Assembly (NCBI GenBank): GCA_977006965.1
Contig: OZ345365.1
Coordinates: forward strand, 248,001 to 312,000
Direction: 5' to 3'
From: Phymatolithon calcareum
Lineage: Eukaryota > Rhodophyta > Florideophyceae > Hapalidiales
DNA length: 64,000 nucleotides
The notes beneath the pieces are model-generated. The model was not told the origin of the DNA. It saw only the letters and a list, made by a program, of their open reading frames with translations, and did no database searches. Shown here piece after piece: positions 9,078 through 16,956 of this stretch. Each line of letters starts with the position of its first letter. Position 1 is the first letter of the stretch. A program made the position numbers and the translations under genes.

Positions 9078-9960
9078 TGGGGGGGGGAGGGGGGAAATTG
9101 TAGGTTTTTGTTTAGAAGCCCTCAACGCCGTCGCACGCCGACACCAGAGCAGCTTCGCATGCGCTGTAACCCTTCCAGGGAAGACTGCAGCATAGCACCT
9201 CCATCATCACACCATCATCTCCTCTTGCATCTCGCTTTCTAGCATCATTAATTTGTCCATCGCTTGTTTGAGTTCCTCTTATGTTCTATCATTCATCTGT
9301 GGTTGCGTTAGGTTGAGTTGAAGGGTTTCCAGCAGCATTGCTGCCAGTTCGTCGTAGTTGTCGATATATCCTGAAGGATTTCGCGGAGGGAAGCAGCCGA
9401 AAAACCATTTGACTCCCCCAAGTTTGTGTTTTCTCGACTTGATTTGGACGACGGGGTTTGGATTCTCGCTCATATCCACGGCGATTTTACGTTTTTTGGC
9501 CTTCTCCGTCTCGCCCCTTGCCCAATAGATTCGCAGTTTCTCATCCTTGTGGGTGACCTTTCCTTCCACAGCCCTCTTCGCTGGGACGTTCAACAGCTCG
9601 TGCTCTTCGAGGTATCGAATATCCCTCTGCGCCTGTGCTAAGTCCTCATCCTTGCCCTCGTACTTCTTCCTCCTCTCGAGGTTCCGTTTTGCATGCAGGA
9701 GTCGCAGCGTAAAGTGTTCTCTTATTATCTTGTGCCTCAGCTCTGGTGGTGTGATTCTGCATAGCGTTCGCATTCGATCATTATTCCGCTTTGCAAAATG
9801 GCCAAATATTAGGGAGTAGAACAGTCATTCTACCTGATCCACATGCGCTTGAATGGACTTCGAACACGGCGTTAGGTGCGGTGCGTATTCCCATCGACAT
9901 TGGAGCAGGGCCTTATATATTGATATGCATTTTGTTCTCGTCAGTCCTTGAGCCCGTGAC
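9078..9960 (-). pseudogene. Family-D C-terminal fragment
   Basis: The minus-strand frame has the family-D landmarks in order: IYKALLQCRWEYAPHLTP at 9930-9870, a stop near 9826, then RMRTLCRITPPELR, KVTHKDEKLR and RKHKLGGVKWFFGCFPPR, ending at 9279. The 3' untranslated region ends in a G/C run (9 G, A, 6 G on the plus strand at 9079-9094). It is more diverged from the two arm copies than they are from each other, so it is an independent insertion. Confidence 0.8.
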
Positions 9961-11283
9961 GATGGTATGAACGGACAACTTTGCGGGAACTCTCTCTGTC
10001 GAGTGCAACGAACACGAACGCGAGCCTTCTCGGACGGATAGAAATAAGCTTGTCGATATCCGCACATACGCCTACACGACGCTTTCGGTACGAACGAAGA
10101 GACGGACTAGAAGAAGGGAAAGGGTGAAAAGAACGATGTCGTCCTTGAAGCGGCGACCTTGCCTGGTCCTTTGAACTTGGAGCACGAGGACAGGGTTGCG
10201 CTCAAGAAGTTTGGGAAGAGCTCCGATTCCGCGTAGTCGAAGGGATTGTCAGGCGAACATGCGCTTGCTCGATGCAATCGGTCGAGTCGAAGTTCGAAGA
10301 ACTCCCACCTTCCTTTACTCAGAGGAAGGAACTAGCTCTCTTGTATCCTACAACCGACTCGAAAAACAGCGCATAGATACAAGAGACACGAGAGAGCCGA
10401 TAGCATTATTGCAAAACAGATCATCTACTATGAACACCCATGAGTATCGCGATCCGCTTTGTGCGGCGTACAGTCGCCAGAGGAAGAGATATCCGAATTC
10501 GGGCAGCTGTATAACAGCGGGCGGGACAGTTTTCTCCATTCGGTGCGCAGAAACTGTAACCCCTAGTGATTTACACGCAATGGAATCGCAGCAGTGGAGT
10601 CTTTGGATATTGCTTGGGCTCTGCGACCCGAAAAAGGAAATTGCATGTTACCAAGCGCGGTATCAATATCACAGGTTTAGATTTGAAAGACTAGTAACAT
10701 TAGGTTACATAGCATTTTGCACGTTTCATGCACTGCCGTCTGTGTCCTGGTGGGCGATATACACGTAATCGGTCGGCTCGCCAAAAGTGCATAAATACCA
10801 AGGCAGAGTGCACGCGTAGGGAAATAAAAGGTACCAGATATCAACAGGGTGATGGTCCCTAAGGTGGAGCAAAGTGGATTCGTTTACAAGACGGAACCCC
10901 AGAGTGCCTCTTCTGCCTTCTCGACGCTCCTCGCCGGGCGCGTCCCCTTGCAACAAATCGGTGGGTCCTGCGCTGCACGTGGCTGCGTGCATTACAGAAA
11001 CAGAAGATCTTGACTGGGACAAGGGAAAGAGCAGGCTCTCAGGTTCAACAGCGATAAGAATTCGATGACCCATCTCAGTGAGCGCATGTTTGGTGTTTTC
11101 CTAAAGCAAGAAGGGACTCCTTCAAATAAAACTTATTTATCTAATAAGGGGAGCCGAAGCGTTTTCTTGCGTTCTATTTGTCTCATTTGTTTGATTCTCA
11201 ATTGACATTCAGTTTGTGCTCTTACCAGGGGAATGTTAGAAGGGGGACAAAAGCAGGAGAGATGTCATACTGTACCGAATTTT
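9961..11283. other. Unassigned central spacer
   Basis: No recognisable element. The longest open stretch is 10196-10768 plus (190 codons), but it starts at TTG and resembles no family here. A polyadenylation-like TCAAATAAAACTTATT lies at 11128-11143, after a stretch that could be an untranslated 3' end. The segment ends exactly where the inverted-repeat homology begins. Confidence 0.4.
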
Positions 11284-12070
11284 GCGATACACCTCACACC
11301 ATGGACAAACTCAGTCGAAGCGCAGATCAACCAAGCGGAAGGTCTTTTCTACTCTGTTGCCTTCGGTAACTACGCGAAACGATTGCACGCCCGAATGCGA
11401 GCCCTCTGCAGAATTACTCCACCAAAGATAAGAAGAGCGCAACTCGGAGAGCACTTCGCACAGAGGCTTATACGAGGGAAGGACGAAATCGAGAAGGAAG
11501 CAAATTACGGAGGAAAAGAAGGGGATGTACAGCAAGCAGAGAGGGATATCCGCTATCTGCAGGAGCATGAGCTCCTAAGAGCCAGTACCGAGCGAGCCGT
11601 ACGAGGGCTGGTGACGCACAAACACGAGAGCCACCGCCGACGACAGGAATGGATTGAAAAGGAAGAAGAAAAAGAGAGAAAAATTACCCTCGATACTAAG
11701 GAGAAAGTAAGCCCTGTACTCCAAATTCGATCCAAGAAACACCGACTCCTAGCAGTTAAGTGGTTCTTTGGCCGCTTCCCACCACGAAGAGCAGAGTCGT
11801 ACGTTGAACATTTCAACGAGGTCGCAGAAGAGAATCTGAAAACTCTACAACGAAATTTGACAAGTCCAAGAGCAGAAGAATCTTGGGAAAAAGGGACGAA
11901 AAAGGCGATTGACAAACTTTTAGCATTGGAAATCCATATGTTAGAAGAAATGATAGTGTAATGTGATCTGATTGGGTAATGAGATGGCAGTATGAACGGG
12001 AAGCTGCTCTGGTGTTGGTGAATACCGGCGTTGAGGGCTTCTAAAATAAAAACCTACAATTTCCCCCCCC
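11284..12070 (+). mobile_element. Family-D fragment, right-arm copy
   Basis: Reverse-complement partner of 4266-5064. It is open from the arm boundary to TAA at 11961 with the same domain order as the left copy (QAEGLFYS, RMRALCRITPP, KWFFGRFPPRR). The 3' untranslated region then ends in eight Cs at 12063-12070, against ten in the left arm. Apart from oligo-C length and about five residue changes the two are the same. Confidence 0.88.
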
Positions 12071-12770
12071 TGTCCTTTTATATGCCCTACTTGTCGATCC
12101 AAAAGACCGTTTGTGAGGGGCGGGATTCTCGAGACATATCACTTGCAAATTGATAGAATTAAATCTTTTCTGATTTCAAAATTAGGTTCATATTGAAGTT
12201 GCGCAATAGTTAGCACTATTCCTTGCGGAGATCTCATTTTACCCTAGCTACGCTTCTTGTTTTTACTTAGGATTGTACTCGCACCGAATGCGTTTTGAAT
12301 CAATAATATAGGTTGCGAGTGGTATAAGATACGCACGTATAGAATAGGAATGATCCGTGAAGTATTTTATTGTTTATTAATATGGCCTATTCCCTGCGCA
12401 GATCTCATTTTACCTTAGCTCCTTTTTTGTGCTTACTTCGGCCACTCGAAAATGATTATAAGAATCGCCAGCTTTCACCATGGACACAACGAGAATGAGC
12501 CACTTCCTCACGACCCAATGTGCAAGAAATGCCCGTATGGTGTGAAGGAAACTGTGGAACATATGATCCTACATTTTTCGGGTCGGGCTGTTAGTCGACG
12601 GAAATTCATCGGCAGAGTTCGGAGCAAAACGGAAGAAGATCTGCGCAGAGAGAAATCCGTAGCGATAATCCAATATTTGAACGAAGAGAACTTGCTCGAG
12701 AGCAAGTTTAGGCGTTAACTTAAAAATTGACGTCATTTGCAATAAAGAAAGAAAGAAAGAAAGTATGTGC
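12071..12770 (+). pseudogene. Family-C fragment, right-arm copy with replaced segment
   Basis: The frame begins CPTCRSKRPF at 12080. It loses homology to the left arm at 12137-12468 and resumes at 12469 with the HGHNENEPLPHDP, CxxC and ETVEHMIL motifs, ending at TAA 12718. The (AAAG)n tail is at 12742-12762. The 332-bp foreign segment replaces about 37 bp of the left copy. It includes two degenerate direct copies of a GCAGATCTCATTTTACC motif (12230 and 12395) and the short dispersed repeat. Confidence 0.75.
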
Positions 12771-12800
12771 TCCGCATCCGGCTCTACCTGAATTGGGCTA

Positions 12801-14286
12801 CAGTAATGACCACAATTAGTGCGGACCGCACTAATTAGGAACATAAAAATCCAAGCTGGAACCAACAATTAGTGTGGACCGCACTATTCAGGAACCTGGT
12901 ATACTATTTAGGAACCCGCACTAATAGTTGTGACCAACAATTAGTGCGCCAGGTTTATAGAAACACTATTCTCGCCAGCAAGACGAGATATAAGAAAGGA
13001 AAGTACATATTGCTATTAGAAGACGACCGAGTGAATAAATTATACATCTTCCTGTATGTTCGCGGACTTCTCTCCAAGATCTGGTACTGGCTCCCCTTCG
13101 AAATGCACTTTATGCTCACGGACAATCTCTTGCAACTCTCTTTTCAACTGCGACACTTTCCACACCCCGTTTTCCATACCGAGACCGCATTGGAGCATTG
13201 CTTTGTGTTCTCCAAGTCGCCGTCAATGTCCGAGCTTACATAGATTTCGAGTAGAATTCTCCATTGCCTTGCGATTGTATTGCCAGGATATTTGCAAAGA
13301 AACTCAAATACAGCAGTGGAGGCTTCGGGAACTCTGTCCTTGTTTTCTGAGATGGTCGATTGTTCTTGTCGAAGCCCATAGGCCAAAGGCGGCTTTTTAG
13401 AGCAATGAGCTGTTTTTCTTCGTCTTCCAGCATACCGTGAAGGATGCTATTGCAGAACGGTATACTGCCGGAGGTGATGTTCAATATCGAGAGTTTGTTT
13501 TTCTGATGACCGGCTTCAGGTATCGCTCTTTAAATGCCTTTTCAAATCGCTATTGTGCTTACAAAAAGTCATTAATAGTACACCATTGACGTAATGTATG
13601 CATCTCTTGCACAGAAAAGGACAAAACTGGAGTTATGTTTTAACGAAGAGCGAAAGCATAAAGATTTTAACAAGAGATGGTTTGAAACTGGAGTTATGTT
13701 TTCTGGAGACGTAACACGAGCTGCTGTAGATGAAGTGCTGATAGCACAGTGACAGCAGAGATAAACGTGCTTGTTTTAATTTCCTGGTAACTTATGCGTC
13801 TCGAATGCAGCACTTTACAGAGGTTTATAATGACAGCCTTACATAGTGTGAAAACGATTAAAATGTGTGCAGAGAGCTACTGTAGTGCCTTACATATCCT
13901 CGGAATACAGTTGCTGCTCAGGTATCCAGCACCTTACTCGACACTCCATTTCCAGCACCACCTTGCAGAGTGTAAATGAAATTCCATGGAAGCAGACACC
14001 CAGCGATGCTCAGCACATAAAAGAGAGGCCCGTGCCAATGGATCTGAGGAGACTTTCCAAGCTACTGTCAGGTGGACAGTAGTACGTGGAAGATTTCAAG
14101 TTGAAAACAGCGCATGAGAATGATATAACCTTTCCGAAAAAAATTATTTTAGAGACCCTAATTAGTGCATCCACGCTAACAAAAAGAGGGGACAACAATT
14201 AGTGCGGCCCACACTAATTTGGAATCTGACGTACTAATTAGGAACCCGCACTATTTAGGAATCCGCACTAATTGTGGTCGTTACTG
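12801..14286. mobile_element. Tc1/mariner-type DNA transposon, 1486 bp
   Basis: Terminal inverted repeats read CAGTAATGACCACAATTAG at the left end and the complement of CAGTAACGACCACAATTAG at the right end. They are flanked by TA at 12799-12800 and 14287-14288, the target duplication of this superfamily. Inside both ends are further GCACTAATT inverted motifs, probably subterminal binding sites. No transposase DDE core or HTH was seen, so it is probably non-autonomous. About 500 bp in the middle (12970-13480) is coding-like on the minus strand. Confidence 0.75.
13000..13484 (-). CDS. Unrecognised coding-like cargo in the Tc1/mariner-type element
   Basis: Two overlapping minus-strand frames cover 13484-13144 (HGMLEDEEKQLIALKSRLWP in one, TAVFEFLCKYPGNTIARQWR in the next). 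After a stop, the minus strand is open again in KRELQEIVREHKVHFEGEP. A GTAAGC...CGCAG interval of about 105 bp would join the second and third pieces in frame if it is an intron. That joining is inference. The function is unknown and no transposase motif is visible. The left arm retains most of this stretch. Confidence 0.3.
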
Positions 14287-14810
14287 TAGTGGGGATACAG
14301 CCGTGATGTTGTCGTAGGCCACCTTGGGCTATCGAGACCCCCAGATTGCCGCGCCAAATTGTGACCGTCATCGAGTTCCAGAACGGTCCGCAGATCAACA
14401 ACTGCTGCAGAGCAAAAGAAATGTTCTACCTTACAGTGATACATTGGGGATATTTGATGATTTGATTTTGAGAGCTCCCAAAGCCTCACCTTAGAGTAAA
14501 GCGGTAGCTCTTGCGATATTCTCTAAGCTAAATTCTTCTGGCTACCTAAAATGTTCTTGATTCGTAATTCTCTCCGAAGAAGAGCTCCTGTGAGTCTCTT
14601 CCACTCAAACTCAATTTCTGCACTCATCCTAGACGACGCTAGAGTACGTTGTTAGGCGGCTAGTTCGATCAGCACGGTAATCCCAAAGTAGGCACCAATA
14701 CTGATTTCCTCCAAAGGGGTGCTCGGTTGAATGTTGTAGTGTACGGGATTCTGTTTGTCGAACTCCTCCGTCACTGGTCTGTAGATGATGGACATTTCCT
14801 GGTTTGCTTG

Positions 14811-15513
14811 TGAGGAAGCACAACCACGCTCTTGGATCCTGTTTCGCAACACACTCTTCTCACACGTGCGGACCTTCATATGAGTTTGGTGAGTCTCGGA
14901 CACGTTAATCTGATATCTTTCAATTCACCATTTCACTCCGCCATACCGATTGAATTCAAGCTCAATTTGAGCTTCCTACCGTGGATCAAGACGTTCACCT
15001 CGCTCGTCGGCTCATACGCTTTCTACGAATGTTCTCCCTTCATATGTTTCATTTGTCATCGCTACACTCATCATTGTTCAAGGTGTCACCCAAGAGGAAC
15101 TGTAATTCCTTTGCATCCGTTTTTGGGCGCAACTCATGGTAAGGCACAATATTGTTACCCATATGGGTACAATACAAGAAATTGTTTCTCTTCCTGTAAT
15201 CAGTCGTTCCGTTTAATCTCTTGTCAAGGCTTTGTGTGCATTCTCTACGTGATAGTCGCGCGCATTTGCGCAGACACATCATCATCCGTTTCATATACCA
15301 TATGAATCGAGATGCACCGCTAGCTCGTCTACTTGATTCAATGAATCCAGAAGTAGTATAAGTAGCAGCACCATCAATAAACTTGACAAGCAAGGACTTG
15401 TCAACAATCATCGGTCTACAACTTGTCACACTCAATCACCACCTCTACATCCAGCAACACGCAGCCGCCGTTCTAATCACTGTTCAATGGGGCTAAACAG
15501 TTCCGGACTCTCA
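14811..15513 (+). repeat. copia-1 5' LTR
   Basis: 703 bp, starting TGAGGAAGCACAACC and ending GGACTCTCA. It contains 121 bp (15140-15260) missing from the 3' LTR but present in the left-arm solo LTR. It has private variants such as CTACGAATG and CAGCCGCCG. Confidence 0.95.
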
Positions 15514-16182
15514 GTTATGGGCCCAGAAGGGCTAAATGTTGCTACATCATTCTCGGACAAGATACCTCCTTCATTTGACGGGCATTCTCGATATGAACTT
15601 TATCGCCAGGACGTCGAGTTGTGGCTCTGCCTCACGAACCTGGACGCTAACAAGCAAGGACCCGCTATAATTGGGCGACTGGCCGGAGAACCTAAATCTT
15701 CAGCGAAATCTCTCGGTACGGCCATTATTGCCAGCACTGACGGTGCACTCAAAATTCTTGAACACCTGGATAACTCATACGGTGTGGATGATACAGACCA
15801 ACTGGACCTGGACTTAGCATCTTTTCTGGACTACTCATGGGACAAAAACACCAGCATCGAGACCTTCATTGCTGGATTTCACGCTCGATTGGACAAGTTG
15901 GCTGAGCTGAATCTCAACACCAAACTCCAAGGTCACCTTCTACTTCGCCAAGCTCGACTTAATGCGCATTCTAAGAATATGATTGTTGGAGCCGCTTCTG
16001 GTAATTACGAAGTGCGATCTATATCCAGCTCTCTGCGACAAGCCTTTCGAAATAACTCAGAATCCAGCATGTTGGCCGGAGATAATAAGGTTAATGACAC
16101 AGACCACAAGAACGAAAGCGATGCCATTTGCCACTATTGCAAAAAGAGGGGTCATATTAAGCGGGATTGTCGCAAGCTCTAG
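15487..16182 (+). CDS. gag: copia-1 Gag
   Basis: 231 codons if the ATG inside the LTR (15487) is used, or 221 from the ATG at 15517 just after the LTR. A start inside the LTR is known in Ty1, so I leave the choice open. The N-terminal two thirds is helix-rich capsid-like sequence (IPPSFDGHSRYELYRQDVEL, LDLDLASFLDYSW). The C-terminus has one zinc knuckle, CHYCKKRGHIKRDC (about residues 214-227), which is CX2CX4HX4C. The frame ends at TAG 16180-16182, and Pol continues in the same frame, so the stop is either a readthrough signal or a mutation. Gag should assemble the virus-like particle and bind element RNA. Confidence 0.88.
   Translation: MGLNSSGLSVMGPEGLNVATSFSDKIPPSFDGHSRYELYRQDVELWLCLTNLDANKQGPAIIGRLAGEPKSSAKSLGTAIIASTDGALKILEHLDNSYGVDDTDQLDLDLASFLDYSWDKNTSIETFIAGFHARLDKLAELNLNTKLQGHLLLRQARLNAHSKNMIVGAASGNYEVRSISSSLRQAFRNNSESSMLAGDNKVNDTDHKNESDAICHYCKKRGHIKRDCRKL
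15514..15528 (+). promoter_or_regulatory. copia-1 primer-binding site (half initiator tRNA-Met)
   Basis: GTTATGGGCCCAGA directly after the LTR is complementary to the anticodon-stem-loop side of eukaryotic initiator tRNA-Met (CTGGGCCCATAAC), the site used by Drosophila copia. It overlaps the ATG at 15517. Confidence 0.85.
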
Positions 16183-16956
16183 GCTAAAAATCGGTCTAAT
16201 AGCCAAAGCACTCCAGCTCCGAAAGACCAAGGAAACCGAAACACACATCTGCCCCCAACATTCTACAGCTATGCTACTTCATCAGGGGACATTGCTGCTC
16301 GTGCCCTAATCGACACCGAGGCATGCGGGTCGATTGTTGGGAAAGATACCTTAAACTCTGCTATGCGCACTTTGGGCATTTCTGACCTTCAGAATGGCAC
16401 TATCAAGCGGCACACACATCGTTTTGGTAATCATTCTAAGGAGTTTGAAACAGTCTGCTCTGTCATTTTTCCATTTCATCTCACCTCCATCGACAACAAG
16501 AGCTTCAACTTCAATATTTCATTTGATGTTATTGAGGGAAATCTTCCGTTCCTAGTTGGGATGCAAGCACTGGAAGCCATGGAATCATGGATCAATTGCA
16601 AGAACAAAATTCTTGGTATCTGGATTACTGGAAAATGCTTCCGGGTACAGCTGCACCAAGACGGAACGCACCTCTATTTACCTATTCTTCATCCTCGTTC
16701 ATCCTACTATACGTTCTCATCATCTCAAGGCCGGCCATGGCGTCAGTTGCGCTATACACCCGAGCAGGAAGTTATTGATCCATCCTCACACCAAACCTAC
16801 TCTGTCAATCCTGCTCCGGCCTCATACAGTATCAGCGGTACAACTACCACTTACAATATTCACTCCGAAAATCCGCCTTCATTCGATCTTCGCGACCTCA
16901 AGAAACTGCATCTCCAGCTGAAGCATGGTTCGTACTCTGAGATGCACACATGGCTA
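16183..16956 (+). CDS. pol: copia-1 Pol, protease and pre-integrase part
   Basis: It continues the Gag frame past the TAG. The protease region has RALIDTEACGSIVG, where the family motif is D-T/S-G followed by A-S/T-x-x-I; here Gly is replaced by Glu, which should abolish aspartic protease activity. SFDVIEGNLPFLVGMQALEAM fits the protease C-terminal part. LHLQLKHGSYSEMHTWLK near 16905-16956 carries the two His of the integrase HHCC zinc finger. The frame then fails in an A-run, ctAAAAct at 16953-16959, and the rest of integrase lies one base back. Confidence 0.8.

Noticed and set aside
10196-10768. 190-codon plus-strand ORF
   Set aside because: Starts at TTG, has no recognisable motif, no relatives in the window, and skewed composition of a chance frame.
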